Source: Harmonia axyridis
Lineage: Eukaryota; Arthropoda; Insecta; Coleoptera; Coccinellidae
Direction: 5' to 3'
Assembly: GCF_914767665.1 (NCBI RefSeq)
Contig: NC_059506.1
Coordinates: forward strand, 23,041,825 to 23,105,824
DNA length: 64,000 nt
Part shown: positions 1 through 11,659 of the stretch, one piece after another
How the letters are laid out: each line of letters starts with the position of its first letter
How positions within the stretch are numbered: position 1 is the first letter of the stretch
The notes under the pieces: generated by a model
What the model saw: only the letters and a program-made list of their open reading frames with translations
Database searches by the model: none
Told to the model about the DNA's origin: nothing
Position numbers and translations under genes: made by a program

Positions 1-349
1 AATATAATAATAACTCAAGCTACAATACCGTCCAGTCTGTTTTACTTTCCATCCATGGTTGTGTTCATTTGCTGTGAACGGTGGCAACAAAGCCATCGTA
101 GGCCAGTCCGGCAACACCGATGTTATGTAAGCAGCTGTGCCAGGTTGTATGACGTCACTCGCCTTGTATAGCATCCATCTCTATCTAGTAGTCTTTCGGC
201 GGCTTCAATTTGGGTTTCTCCCGAAGATTGTCGATAAAAACACTTACGCTTCAGATTTGGGTGCTCAACAGAAGCCATCAAAATGAAGAAAATGTTTGCA
301 ATGATGAATGTAGAAATCTGCGATATCAACATAATATGACAGTTATATT
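1..349. other. Unassigned AT-rich sequence
   Basis: No convincing gene, RNA or repeat is seen. A minus-strand open frame running through 123-536 is mostly the shadow of the palindromic repeat that begins near 350. Confidence 0.5.
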
Positions 350-536
350 TTTCTCTAATTCTGTGGTTATTCTGTTCATTCTTCCACATCTTGTAGAACA
401 AAATCGTGCGAGAATATATCAGAAACGCACAGTTTTCATGGTTATATTTTATTATTCTATGTTGGAACTCCGAACTTTCCGCCACGGCTTTATCTGTCAA
501 TTCATCAATTTGCCTTAAAGAAATCAGTTCTGCCAA
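347..536 (-). pseudogene. Short family B reading frame, possible tyrosine-recombinase N-terminal remnant
   Basis: The frame starts with an ATG and reads MAELISLRQIDELTDKAVAE, then a short unrelated tail containing HENCAFLIYS. The start resembles the N-terminus remembered for insect Crypton-like tyrosine recombinases, which open with an acidic segment and an ELT(x)nIA(x)nVA helix. The family A repeats carry a parallel start, MSDEIDLTPTELREIANKVA. Nothing of a catalytic domain follows, so at most this is the remnant left in an internally deleted derivative. The assignment is an inference from family memory. Confidence 0.3.
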
Positions 537-1172
537 CCAACATTTTTCAATGCAAAAATCACTAAATTATATTTATGGAAATATTTCATTAATTTCAATG
601 AAAATGCAATGAATTAGAGAATAGTTATTTATAATACATGTGCAGAAGGCATTGATATTCTTCCACGAGTTCAAAATTCAAAAACGAGCCACGAAGTGGC
701 GAGTTTTGGAATGAACGAGTGGTAGAATGAGCCTTCTGTACGAGTATTATACATTATTTTCTCTAATTCATTGCATTTTCATTGAAATTAATGAAATATT
801 TCCATAAATATCATTTAGTGATTTTTGCATTGAAAAATGTTGGTTGGCAGAACTGATTTCTTTAAGGCAATTTGATGAATTGACAGATAAAGCCGTAGCG
901 AAAAGTTCGGAGAGCCAACATAGAATAATAAAATATAACCATGAAAACTGTGCGTTTCTGATATATTCTCGCACGATTTTGTTCTACAAGATGTGGAAGA
1001 ATGAACGGAATAACCACAGAATTAGAGAAAATAATGTATAATACTCGTACAGAAGGCTCATTCTACCACTCGTTCATTCCAAAACTCGCCACTTCGTGGC
1101 TCGTTTTTGAATTTTGAACTCGTGGAAGAATACCAATGCCTTCTGCACTTGTATTATAAATAACTATTCTAT
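350..1172. repeat. Palindromic non-autonomous element, family B copy 1
   Basis: Four blocks alternate in orientation. Arm 350-620 is repeated inverted at 761-1031. The spacer 621-760 is itself repeated inverted at 1032-1172. The arms differ by only a few bases, so the structure is fairly young. The spacer carries the hairpin half GCCACGAAGTGGC and the motif TACTCGTACAGAAGGC. The same blocks recur at 25366-25830 and 26290-26395. Each arm contains the same short reading frame (see 347-536 and 844-1041). It is a foldback or MITE-like repeat. The class of the parent element is inferred, not proven. Confidence 0.75.
844..1041 (+). pseudogene. Inverted second copy of the family B reading frame
   Basis: This is the mirror copy of the 347-536 frame in the right arm of the palindrome. 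It reads MAELISLRQFDELTDKAVAK and the same HENCAFLIYS tail, with a handful of substitutions. Both frames remain open, as expected if the two arms are recent copies. There is no sign that it is an independent gene. Confidence 0.3.
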
Positions 1173-2169
1173 GCTTCATTGTAACCAATTATTGTTCTGA
1201 GGTTGGTACAAGAAAGGAAATTCCCGCGTTTTATGCATAGTACGTAGTACTATTTTAATGCAGCCATAAAATAAATCTGCATAAACGATTATAACAAAAT
1301 CCGTTGATCCAATACATCCACAACGCAGCTTATCGTGGACATGTCCCTGATTTTTTTTTTCAATCACGATTGAATTGAAAGGCTACACTGTACAACACTA
1401 TCGGGTCATTTCCTTGAAACAGATTTACCGTTAATATTTCTCTTCGATTCTAAGAACTGCGAGAAATAAACGATCAGTCCATTAGCATACTAATGGAGAC
1501 TGGTTACGCTAGTTTCTTGTGCTTCGTTATATTTTATTCGCGTTACTTGAGTTGAACGGAATAACACTGTTTCTTCGCTTTGGGGAACTTTTCATTGAGT
1601 TCTGGATGTTGGGTTTCTTGTCGATGCTTTTGATCCTGGATGAGATAAGATAAGCAAATTTTGCGATGCAAAATTGTTGGTGAATTACTCTAGAAGGGGA
1701 ATTCTTTGTTATCAGTGCTGACAAACGGACTAAACAACAATTTTATCGCTTTCTGATGTTGATGATGAAGAATTGTCGGAGAATTATCGACACTTAATTA
1801 ACTATTCAATTTGTGTTATAGATCCATAAGCTGATTATATTTTTACTCAGGGATCTTTTTAAATTGTTTCCGATAAATCGTTGTTTCTAAATGTATGGTC
1901 TTAACTCCTAAATAATGGTTGCTTGAAGGTTATCGAATTTGTAATAGGTAACTTTTCTTAGAAGCACTGGAATTTAATAATATTTTTTATTTTTTTTTCG
2001 ATTTTAGTCAATAGTAATCTAGACTTCTTACATCCAAGTGGACAATGCATTTATTTCATTTTATAAACTTTATATAACTTGATTAAGCCAGATATATGAC
2101 AGAATATTTTTTTATCTATAAAATCTCAACTGAGAAAAAACTTATCAATAAATTGAGCACGAAAAAACA
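1173..2169. other. Unassigned AT-rich sequence
   Basis: No gene, RNA or repeat could be supported here. Open frames are short and low in complexity. Confidence 0.5.
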
Positions 2170-2170
2170 T

Positions 2171-2600
2171 ACAGGGTGATTCAAAATTCGGTATCAAAAA
2201 TTCGGGGGCGTATTTCTCAGGTCAAAATAAGACTTTTCTTCTTCATAAACATGAACTACATGGCGTTAAAATTTTAATTTTTTTTTGTTTTTTCTTTATT
2301 GCTCTCTCAGTTTTTGATATACATATTAAGATCAAATTTGAAATATAGGTAACGCTTTAGGGTTTACATCATCCAGTATGCCGAGTGATTGTAACAGCAA
2401 AAAAAGGATCCTACCGAACATATATTTCAAATTTGATTTTAATATCTCAAAGAGTGAAAGCTATGAAAAAAATTTAAAAATCTTGAAACTGTAGTTCAGT
2501 AACGAAGCGGTTGCGGACACATGTTAATGAAATTAAAGTCTTATTTTCACCAGAAAAATATTCCCCTGAAATCTTGATACTGAATTTCGAATCACCCTGT
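2171..2600. mobile_element. MITE with Tc1/mariner-type ends
   Basis: The left end ACAGGGTGATTCAAAATTCG is mirrored at the right end, which finishes ATTTCGAATCACCCTGT. Both ends are bounded by TA, the usual target duplication of Tc1/mariner elements. Inverted similarity continues inward (a run matching GTCTTATTTT on both sides) for roughly 80 bases. At 430 bp with no recognisable transposase, it is best read as a non-autonomous element. Confidence 0.75.
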
Positions 2601-2624
2601 ATATTTCCCAAAGTCTTACAAATG

Positions 2625-2850
2625 GAATAAGCGTTCATTAAAATTCGTGGTCAAGAGTGCTGTGGAGAAAGAAGAGTTGATTTTCTGTGATTACAAGTAG
2701 CGCTTAGCTTGTATCATAGTTTTCCTAAATTCGAAGTATGTAAACAAATGTTAGTGATATGGTACAAGCTAAGCGTTACTCGTAGTCACAGAAAATGAAC
2801 TCTAATTTTTCCACAGCACTCTTGACCACGAATTTAAATGAACGTTATTC
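2625..2850. repeat. Inverted repeat, arms about 93 bp
   Basis: Left arm 2625-2717 and right arm 2758-2850 are near reverse complements. Landmarks are GTGGTCAAGAGTGCTGTGG on the left, mirrored by CCACAGCACTCTTGACCAC on the right. A spacer of about 40 bases separates them. It lies immediately beside the preceding MITE. No coding content is seen, so it is probably a separate foldback MITE. Confidence 0.75.
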
Positions 2851-3710
2851 TTTATTGTCATAATCCACAGAGCATTGAATATTACCCTAATTTGTTCATA
2901 AAAGATAATTTCTTTGGAAGCCAGAGAAATTTATGTCATGTCATAGAAGGTGGATATATAATTTTGATATATTGATTCGTTGAAGAACGATATTCTCGCA
3001 TATTCGTTACGCCTCGATTCTAAAAATACAGGTGAAAGCATTTCGGTTGTCTGAAACAACACAGAATTTCCATTTATTCTATATTTTCCATTTATCTTTC
3101 TCGGTCTCCCGTCTCGTGAATTTAAATTCATTTTTGTCTGGCAGGCAAATGCCACACCATAGAGATATCGAGCCAGAAATCGACAAAGTCTGGTATTCCA
3201 ATCTATTTTAGTTGGCAACCGTTTTCTTCCATCAATCCCTTTCGGAAAAAAATGTTGATTCGTTGATGTATCTCAAGGATTTTGGAAAGTTGACCAGCTA
3301 CAAAATAGAATTCACCTGTTGTGTACTATTTATTCGATTTATTTGGGATAAACACATCTGTTGCGAATATTTTGACAGATTGAAAACTTCAGCGATTCCT
3401 TTTTCATAGAAATAACAATAATTTTTTCTACTTCTATGGTTAATATGTTTATTAAATTATGACATGTCTCGATGTTCTAAAAATGAAAGTAATAGTATCG
3501 TCTGGTCATTTTAAGATTTATGCAATTAATTGTACATAATAATTTAACTCATGTTTATTGTCTTATACAGTTCTAACTGATTTGCTGCGAAAATACACAT
3601 TACTCACTGAATTTGTTGTGTTGAACATAATATTTGCAATGATTATTTATGTCGTTTCAGTAATATTCTTGTATGTCTTGATTTGGAATTTATATTTTTT
3701 TTTATTTCTC
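2851..3710. other. Unassigned AT-rich sequence
   Basis: Nothing supportable is seen. Short frames at 2931-3218 (minus) and 3212-3409 (plus) overlap end to end and have no recognisable motif. Confidence 0.5.
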
Positions 3711-3800
3711 AGGGTTCAGTACCGAATGGTACAAAAGGAACCCTCAGGATGCCGGTGAGAAATCGATGTCTGTCTATCTGTTGATCTGTGTGTCTGGAGG
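3711..3800 (+). repeat. Dispersed insect repeat of the AGGGTTC...GAACCCT type
   Basis: The sequence AGGGTTCAGTACCGAATGG is followed by GGTACAAAAGGAACCCT. It folds as a hairpin through GGGTTC/GAACCC and GTACC/GGTAC. A GTCTGTCT-rich stretch follows at about 3763. I recall the same order (hairpin, short spacer, TGTCTG repeats) from a very common interspersed repeat in moths and other insects. The match is from memory and the parent element is not assigned. Confidence 0.4.
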
Positions 3801-5590
3801 CAGTTAAATTGAGTATAAAAAAAACTTTTGATATTTCTTGTGTCTTTTCAATAGTGAAAAACAAGTTTTATGGAAATTTATTTTCAATTTCGAATCACCT
3901 ATTCCTCTTTTAGGTTAAGAAATATTTTATGCTAACATGCCACACGGACTGACAGATTTGAGTGTTCCAAATCATTTTGTATATCGTACACCCTTTCCTC
4001 TCATAAAAAAAAATGAATGTTTAAAGCATGTATGTACACACCCTCTTATTTTTTTGTGTATGGAATTTCTTAAGGGGAATCTACAAAACAAAATGAAATG
4101 ATGTCTCGGAATATTCGATCTACAAAAATTTCACAATCGAAGTTTCAGCTTTTCTTCAAAATTAAAATGCGAAAGAATGCATCACAAGTTTTGTCAAAAT
4201 TCTTGAGGAATATCCTATATATTACGATGTGTTTCTCATAAAAAATTTTTCTTGAACAACTTTTGGTAATTTCAATTGAGTTCAGTTTTTTGAAATATAT
4301 TCATTCATTAAAGGAGAACTTCGGTATTCAATGAATTTTCTTGAATTTCTGCTTTTAGAAATACATCCTTTCATCAAAGAAGAAATTCGGTGAATTTTAC
4401 AATTTTATTAACTTTTTCTATCAAAAAACTGCGTTTACTTCATTTGTTGGTCTTTTTTTCAATTTGAACTCTAAACTTAACTGTACTCTAAACTTCTGGG
4501 GGAAATGTTAAAATTACATTAAATTTTCAGTACTTTCAGTGTTTTGAAAACTTTTTTCTGAACATTCGGGCTGTAAAATGTGAACAATGCGTTTTGTTCA
4601 AAAATCAGTTGTAAACCAATCGTTAGAGAATGAATGCAATTCAGTGAACTTCACGAAATATAGAGATATTTAGAGTTTTCTTTCATTAACTTTTTTTAAA
4701 GTTCTTCATACGATAATGAGCTATTTTTGAAAGTTCATGGTCTGCATTGATTGTATACTAGTATTGATTTTATTGGCGAATTAGGTCGATTTGCTTTTGA
4801 AAATGCTGTGAACCAATGAATATTCATTTTATTGATCATCATAAAATTAGGAAATAATTTGGCAATTTTATATGAAGATAGTTTAGTTAAAGTAGAATTT
4901 GGAGATGGTTTATTGATGTTTATTTCATCTCATTAGCTCCACCTGTAAGGTTTTTAGAAGACCTCATGCGAGCGATATTATTCAAAAAAAAATTCTTTCG
5001 ATCTCACTTCAAGTTTTATGTTTAAAGGTCGACATAGAAACCAGATCTTTGCCCGAAGAGGTATTTCGTTTCAGAAACCCAAACCCTGTTTCTGCAGCAT
5101 AGGTCCCTTTTCATGGGGTTTCTGGATACCCGTCGGGTATATTGTTACCTACCGTAGCTCCAAAATGTTCTAGCTAGACGAACACGGGTCAAATAATGAA
5201 TAAAGTGAACCTGTTCGGTCTCGCTCGCATGAAATCTGTTCTAAATAAGCTTGTCTTGTCAGTTTTTCAAACGTGATTTTGGATCAGGTTCGCCCCGACC
5301 GAAAACCAGTTCTCATTGTAGTCAGCCATGGTTGAATTTGCCTTTATATATCGGAACGTTTCAACCTTTTTCGTTGGCTTTGGAAAGCGTTACCGAATTT
5401 CGAGCAAATCGGATTGTTTTGCGTACAAGACTGTACTTGTTCGAGCCTGTATCGGACTTTGATCCTTTTTAATTTTTTTAAATCAATTTTTTCCAGCGAA
5501 ATTCGAAGTCTTGGAATAATCTCATAACTTTTTAATTATTTATTTTGGTTTGTTTATTCAGTCATAAAGATTTGAAATCGTTCGAAATAG
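3801..5590. other. Unassigned sequence, mostly AT-rich
   Basis: No gene is seen. The part at about 5030-5480 is less AT-rich than its surroundings and lacks obvious repeats. The small frame there (5251-5472) has no recognisable domain. Confidence 0.45.
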
Positions 5591-6106
5591 TATATTCTAA
5601 AACAAGTTGCAGAATGGGCATGAAGTGTTAGAATTGCGTTCTGCAACGAGTATTAGACGATATTTTCTCTATTTCAGTCGAGTTTTATGAAATATTGTCG
5701 AAATTCAATGAAAAATTCAGATTAAACATTCTAGTGACATTTTTATTGTATCTTGGCAGTTGGTGTGACTGTTACGAAAATGGACAGATTACGAAATTTG
5801 AAATTGAATCGTACGTTTCGAATTCTGAAATAATTTATAATTACGCATTAAATTCGTGAATTATGTCTGACGAAATCGATTTAACATCAACAGAATTAAG
5901 AGAAATTGCGAATAAAGTCGCAAATCATTTCACTAATTCCAAATTATATTACATTGACAATTGACGTGTGTTGAAATTTGATAGGATCGGTGTAGACAAC
6001 CACAAAACGAAAAATATAACTGAAAGCAATGCTTTAATGAGTTAATTACAGCACTGTTTTTAGTACTATAATGAACTCATTACGATACTGAAATAGAGAA
6101 AATATT
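5591..6106 (+). repeat. Family A non-autonomous element, copy 1
   Basis: The left end begins TATTCTAAAACAAGTTGCAG. A second border, TTTTCTCTATTTCAGTC, follows at about 5663. The right end is a hairpin (TAATGAGTTAATTACAGC / AGTACTATAATGAACTC) and then ACTGAAATAGAGAAAATATT, the inverse of the inner left border. The interior holds a conserved ATG frame at about 5864, MSDEIDLTSTELREIANKVA, ending within about 35 codons. Similar copies lie at 17944-18504, 25949-26290, 33391-33921 (minus), 36522-37040 (minus) and 39128-39428. It is a multicopy element about 520-560 bp long. Confidence 0.75.
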
Positions 6107-7100
6107 TTTGCGTTTCATTTACTTCCGAATGAAATTTTAGAGAATTTTTAACTTCGGATATAAAAAATTAAGGACATTGAGATAAAATTCAATCGATTGA
6201 AATATTATCATTATGCACCTACATGATTTCAATTCCATGATTGTTTTTTGTAATGTTTCTGATTGAATTTCACTTTGTTTTAAGCCTTTAAAATTAATTG
6301 ATCTGGTTCCTACAGCTTACTATCTACCAATGTTTTATTATTTATTTTTATTCGGAAACAATAGTAGCTATTTGCCCAAAAAATTATCGCTGTTTCTATA
6401 ACATTGATTCCACTAGCTGGAGATTCTGAACCATGGATTTTGAAGGTAAAAATTTCTATCGAATTAATATTCAAAAACTAAATACTTTGCCCACAATTAT
6501 GGAATTGAAAGATTGACAGCACAATGTATAAATGATGAATACAATATATTTTACCAAGAAATTTTCCCCCTAATAGTTTTTTTGAATATGAATTTAAATA
6601 TATAGATGCATGTAGCAGTTGTACCTATTATTAACATGGTGACACCATTTCCATTATTTGAGTCGATTTGGGTGATTTTCAGATGTTTTATTATATAAAA
6701 AGAAATAACTAAATTGTCAGGTTTTTTCCTTGGTAGTTATTTCTTATTTGTGAATATAATTCGAATATATTCCTCTTGAATTTGGTTATTTTACATTGAA
6801 TTGAAAGCATTATTTGTTTTGGTAATGAAGAAAAAGTAATCGGATTCATATCCGACAAGATTTGTTGAGTTTTAGAACAGAATTCCTTTATCATAGTGGA
6901 TTTTTCTATCTTTAAATTCTTCTTTCTGGCCAACTCTGATATACCTACAGGTGTGTAGTGAATACATTTTTTTGACATTTTTAGATATCTTGCATGAATC
7001 ATTGGAGAATTGTTATGTCAAATATTTCTATGATAACATAGGATGATGAATAGTTCATCGGATATTGTTCACTTCATGAAATTCAGTTCATGGGATATAG
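6107..7100. other. Unassigned AT-rich sequence
   Basis: No feature supported. The small minus-strand frame at 6709-7002 shows no motif. Confidence 0.5.
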
Positions 7101-7460
7101 TCACCTTTTGAACAGCGACAAAAAGAGTTTCGACAGTATTTTTCGAATACTACTCTGGCGCGCAGTATTTCCCGATAATTGGCAACGTTGATGAATCGAC
7201 GGGCGACATGAATGATGGCTTTTCACTCTAACAGACCCCTGGGCGTCGCCTACATTACGCTGAAACAGCAGAAATTGCCAAATTTTTGTGGCCAAAGGTC
7301 GTCCCAATCTGATGCGAATTGTAACCCGCCGAGTGTTCTGCACCTTGAAAATTGCAACATCGCACTGGTGAATGCAAAACTCGGCGACTTGATTGAGCGG
7401 CATTGCACGATCCGCGTGAATGTTGCCAATATTGCGAATAAAGTTCGGTCACAGTGTTAC
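7101..7460 (-). pseudogene. Possible decayed IS630/Tc1-like transposase N-terminal region
   Basis: On the minus strand one frame reads HQRCQLSGNTARQSSIRKIL. This resembles the helix-turn-helix segment (RRRSQxLGISxTSLRRIL) of insect IS630-like transposases. Flanking codons in the same direction contain stops and a frame change, so it is not functional. The region is less AT-rich than its neighbours. A short stretch (ATCGCACTGG, GTGAATGCAAAACTCGGCGA) recurs at about 8178-8210, so this fragment belongs to a repeat family. The identification rests on a short match. Confidence 0.3.
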
Positions 7461-7689
7461 CAATAGCACTCTGCTGAAAAAATCATTTACTTGGAAAAAT
7501 ATCCGGTTAACTTTGGTGAAAATCGAATGCACTGCTATCTAACGGTGATATGTACCTAATATTTCAAAAATAAATCATTTGGACAATCATCTATAGGGTG
7601 ATCCAACGAAAACCTAACACCTCAATTTGCCGGCTTTAAAATGAAAATGTGGAAATCGTTAAAAAACGACCCCATTTGAGAAAAAAAAG

Positions 7690-7998
7690 GTGCTGTTTCA
7701 TCAAGACAATGCGCTGTGTCACAAATCAATGAAAACAATGGCAAAATTGCATGAATGGAGCTTTGAATTGCTTCTGCATCCACCGTATTCGACAGATCTG
7801 GCCTCCAGCGACTTTTTCCTGTTCTCAGACCTCAAAAGAATGCTCGCTGAAAAGAAATTTAGCGCCAATGATGAAGTAATCGCCGAAACTCAGGCCTATT
7901 TTGAAGCGAAAGACAAATAGTACTATAAAAATGGTATCGAAAAGTTGAAAGATCGCTGTAATCGCTGGATCGCCCTGGAAGGCAATTATGTTGAATAA
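7690..7998 (+). pseudogene. Mariner transposase, C-terminal half, broken
   Basis: The frame contains FHQDNALCHKS and HPPYSTDLASSDFFLFSDLK, the second and third aspartate blocks of a mariner (DD34D) transposase. Next come KKFSANDEVIAETQAYF, an in-frame TAG at 7918, and then NGIEKLKDRCNRWIALEG to the natural-looking stop at 7996. The N-terminal two thirds are missing, since the match begins just before the second aspartate. A TATAGGGTGATCC stretch at about 7593 may be a remnant terminal repeat. It is a dead, truncated copy. A related copy lies inverted at 8505-9040. Confidence 0.9.
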
Positions 7999-8520
7999 TA
8001 AAATCGAATTTTGCCGAAAAAATGTGTTTCACTATGGTAGACCGGGGACTTTTCAATTGGTCTGTTATATGCATTTGCATAAGAAATGCACGTGAAATTC
8101 AGTGATCTTGTTTATCCTCAGTTCGTGGTAATTCCAAATTACTAGCCTAACCTCACTAAATACAGCGTATTGCGAAATCGCATTGGTGATTTGGTGAATG
8201 CAAAACTCGGCGAAGACGTGATAGAGCGGATGTTGCCAAACGTGGACGCGAATTCATTCTTTCGTGCCTCGGGCCCATCGGCCGAACGGTAAGTGACAGT
8301 TTTGGATGTGGCAACGGCGCCAATACGCCGGCTATTTGACGAAATCTGCAAACTGGCCGGTCGTTGATTAAATTCGGCAGCTTTCTCGACTGCTTTATGA
8401 GCGTTTTACACGCAGAGTTTATACCCTACGGTTTTTCTGACGAGAAGTGATCAAGTTTTAGGTTACGAACTTACGCGTTGTAACAGGTCAATAGAAAAGT
8501 CCCCGGTCTATCATATTAAA
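7999..8520. repeat. Tail-to-tail junction of two mariner relics
   Basis: The sequence TAGACCGGGGACTTTTCAATTG at 8037-8058 appears inverted at 8483-8506 as CAATAGAAAAGTCCCCGGTC. These mark the 3' ends of the two mariner relics, which point towards each other. Between them, about 8140-8400 is less AT-rich and contains a second copy of the GTGAATGCAAAACTCGGCGA motif seen near 7370. Confidence 0.6.
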
Positions 8521-9040
8521 ACAGATTTTTCGATTTATTATTCAACTTAGTTGCCTTCGAAGGCGATAGAGCGATTAAAGCGATCTTCCAACATTTCGAT
8601 ACCATTTTTGTAGTACGATTTGTCTTTCGCTTCAAAATAGGCCTCAGTTTCGTCGATTTCTTCTTCATTGGCGCTAAATTTTTTTCCAGCGAGTATTCTT
8701 TTGAGGTCTAATGCCCGCCACTCACGAAGCGTTTCTTCCAGCGTTTGGTAGCTAGCGTCGAAGAGATTCCAGTCAGACAGCTCGGGACACGGCCGTACGA
8801 CTGTAAATCAGAGTATGAACTTGACTGCCCGACTGGAATCTCTTCGACGCTAGCTACCAAACGCTGGAAGAAACGCTTCGTGAGTGGCGGGCATAAGAAC
8901 AGGAAAAAGTCGCTGGGGGCCAGACCTGGCGAATACGGTGGATGCAGAAGCAATTCGAAGCTCAGTTCATGCAATGTTGTCATTGTTTTCATTGATTTGT
9001 GACACGGCGCATTGTCTTGATGAAACAGCACCTTTTTTCT
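8505..9040 (-). pseudogene. Second mariner transposase relic, interrupted by an insertion
   Basis: Read on the minus strand it contains FHQDNAPCHKSMKTMTTLHE and HPPYSPGLAPSDFFLF, the same catalytic blocks as the copy at 7690. The frame is broken at 8894 by a 184-bp palindromic insertion and resumes at 8710 with the equivalent of the KRILAGKKF segment. The downstream part (about 8520-8710) matches the 3' end of the first copy. The D of the usual PPYSPDLAPSD block is G here. The copy is inactive. Confidence 0.85.
8711..8894. mobile_element. 184-bp foldback insertion inside the mariner relic
   Basis: Left arm 8711-8785 begins ATGCCCGCCACTCACGAAGC and is mirrored by right arm 8824-8894, which ends GCTTCGTGAGTGGCGGGCAT. 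The arms are nearly identical, with a spacer of about 40 bases. Comparison with the uninterrupted mariner copy (GAGGTCTGAGAACAGG in this orientation) shows that the sequence is an insert. No coding content. Confidence 0.8.
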
Positions 9041-10229
9041 TCAAAATTTAATTTGGTAATTTGGTCGAAAAAACAAATTTTGAACAATTCTCTTGAAATC
9101 CTCAGGAAAATCCAACGTATAATCAAATTCTGTTAGTGAGCTGTGATGAATATTTCAATTATTAGTTTTGTTGCTTATTTTCCCGATATGAATCAATTAT
9201 TCATACAGATTCGTATAATCATCACAAAAAATTAGAACTCCAAGAAACACCCTGTATCTCAAAAATAAAAGCATTTGCGATATAGGACATTTTTTATTAA
9301 AATTATCCAAGGAATCTAGTTAAAACGCATATATGTACTGGGAAAAATCATTTTTCTTCAGTAGTGTGAAAAATTACCACTTTCCTGCACTCTTATGTAA
9401 ATTGCAGTGAAAAAATGACGTATAAAGTTGAGAATTTACTATTCCTTTAGGTGTTTCTTTGATTTGTAAGAAAAAGTTTTGAAAAATAAAAGAACGAAAA
9501 CAATCCAAAAATGCCAAACTATAATTATCACTGAATCTGATGAAATCTTTCGGGGAAAAACCATCTCAATTCCAAGTTACTCATTGCTCCACTTCAATTC
9601 AAACGTAGCTTGTTTGATAAATTCCAACAATTCGTTATAACCGACATACCTACGTAAAGAAATCGAATAAGATTGTTGAGCTTCAAAGAAAAGTAGAAAA
9701 CAAAGTAGTTGATTGGTCTACGTTCCAATAATGAAGCGGTCAGTTCATGTTATATTTTAATCATAGTGTGTCAGCCACTCATCTGATACTTCCTGAATAA
9801 TTCGAACACTATGTATTATTTACCAGCTAAATAAATTTCCTTGTTTATTGTATTTGATGCGTAGAAAAAATTATTGTTATTTTTTTTATGGTCGATGATG
9901 AATGCAGTTCCTTTGAAACTATGTATTCGAATGCAATGCTGCAATATACATAGAGATTCAAGGTTTATGTATATTTCGAAATTTATCTCATTCTAACAAA
10001 TTATCATGACATTTAGGGGGGGAGAGGTCATTTAATTTTGGATAATTTTGATATATGTATAGCATATATTCTATTAATCTCGATGATAAGTAGCTTGAAA
10101 TATTTCCGAAATTTAGGGAAATTAGTTAATTCTGGCAATATAGCAGAATAAGTATAAGATGTAAAATTTCTTATTTCTTTACTCACTAGTTATCCAGCTG
10201 ATCCTTAGTTTCAAATTACCTTCTAATTA
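9041..10229. other. Unassigned AT-rich sequence with one solitary terminal-repeat-like motif
   Basis: Nothing gene-like is seen. At about 9240-9256 the sequence CAAGAAACACCCTGTATCTC looks like the right end of a Tc1/mariner-type element (inverse of TACAGGGTGTTTC), but I see no left partner nearby. Confidence 0.4.
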
Positions 10230-10230
10230 T

Positions 10231-10960
10231 ACAGGGTGTTTCCAAATTTGTTTACTTTAAAGGAGGCGTTGGTACCACTCATTTTGCTGTCGATTGAACC
10301 ATATTTATTGACAACCGAAAATCAACCGTGTCCGAGTTCTTGTGTTTTTTGAAAAATTTCTCACCTTACATCATTTTTCGTCAATTTTTTCCATGTCAAC
10401 CAAGTATGATTCAAATTTCGCATTATTTTCATCGAAAAAGGATATGATATGTATGAAAAAATTAAAACTATGCTGTATTAGATATTGAATCAGAATTAGT
10501 ATCTTTTGAAAGTTGGTATATCAAGAAAAGAATAGTAAACTTCTAATATAAATTTGCCTGCAACTTGCGAATAACACAATTTATGTATGACTCAATTATT
10601 TTAAAAACTTGCCAAATTTCTTCTTTATTACCTGAAAAAGTTTTCGTTAGAATACAGAGGCACTAGTTTTGTTTCAGCAGATTTTGATTTGAAAGGGGAG
10701 AGACCCAAAGAAAGGAAAGTAACTAACGGTGTTATATCCGGACTTCTTGCTGGCCACGAAAATAATTTAGAATTATAATCAAATTCAGTCAACGTAGAGA
10801 AAAATTGACGAAAACAGAAGTAAGATAAGAAAATCACAAGAACTCGAATATATTATAAACTGTTGATTTTTGGTTATCGCTAAATATGGCTCAAACGACA
10901 GCAAATGAATCATACTAATACAAACTCCAAAGTGTTCACGTCTAATTTGGAAACATTCTG
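10231..10960 (-). mobile_element. Decayed IS630/Tc1-mariner element
   Basis: The left end ACAGGGTGTTTCCAAATTTG is mirrored at the right end by TCTAATTTGGAAACATTCTG. Each is bounded by TA. Inner similarity also continues (a TGTTGATTTTTGG stretch near 10860, inverse of one near 10315). The element is about 730 bp, shorter than an intact one, and its interior keeps a fragment of transposase on the minus strand. Confidence 0.75.
10628..10837 (-). pseudogene. IS630-like transposase fragment with third catalytic block
   Basis: The frame reads FSWPARSPDITPLVTFL, matching the WPPRSPDLTPLDFFLWG block that carries the third acidic residue in IS630-like insect transposases. The final D of the block is V here, and upstream domains are absent. 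It sits inside the TA-flanked element at 10231-10960, which supports the identification. It is non-functional. Confidence 0.6.
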
Positions 10961-10961
10961 T

Positions 10962-11659
10962 ATATATTGCAATTATTTCGCTACACTTTAGGAACGTTCT
11001 TTAGATTTTTAATTTATTAAAAATGTAAAATCTAATTTCAAATTAGTTGTTATTTACTTATTAAAAGTTTTCACTGAATTTCACTAGATGAATAAGGTCT
11101 TTGGGGAGGTTTTGGTTAGTTAAACATGTTTTTATACCAACATTTCTAGCTCCTGGATTCCGAGTCATAAATATTCCATTATTATTTTTATTGCATTAAA
11201 GTCGTGATCAAATCATCCGATGTGTAGATATAACAGAAATAAAATATTGAAAGCCTAAGTGAATAAACCATCTGTTGAAATCTTCTGTTGTTCATTAAGC
11301 CAGCCAATAAAAACCAATAGCGAAACAGCGAGCAACATCCTATTGGAAGCAATAAAACCTTATTCAGGAATTTGTTATTATTATAATTGTTACCTGTAAC
11401 TTCCATTCTGAGGGTACATCAACCTCAAATCACTTTTCTCCATACACCTGTTTGTTGAGTAACGCAATGCGTTATTTATTATTTGTCGTAACTGATTGCA
11501 TAATTGGTTAGCAAACTTGCCAACGTCTTCGCTAATCCAGTGTGGTATGGCGATAATAACCAAGTCTGGCCGAGAGGAGCTGATGTAAAATTCATAAAAG
11601 TGCTGGTAAAAACTGAAAGATTATCGGTAAATTCAGAAGAAGCTCTGCAGCCTCTCGGT
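10962..11659. other. Unassigned AT-rich sequence
   Basis: No supportable feature. A small plus-strand frame at 11504-11695 has no ATG at its start and no recognised motif. Confidence 0.45.

Noticed and set aside
123..536. 137-codon minus-strand frame as a gene
   Set aside because: Only the first 65 codons or so match the mirrored copy in the family B palindrome. The rest is unrelated read-through.
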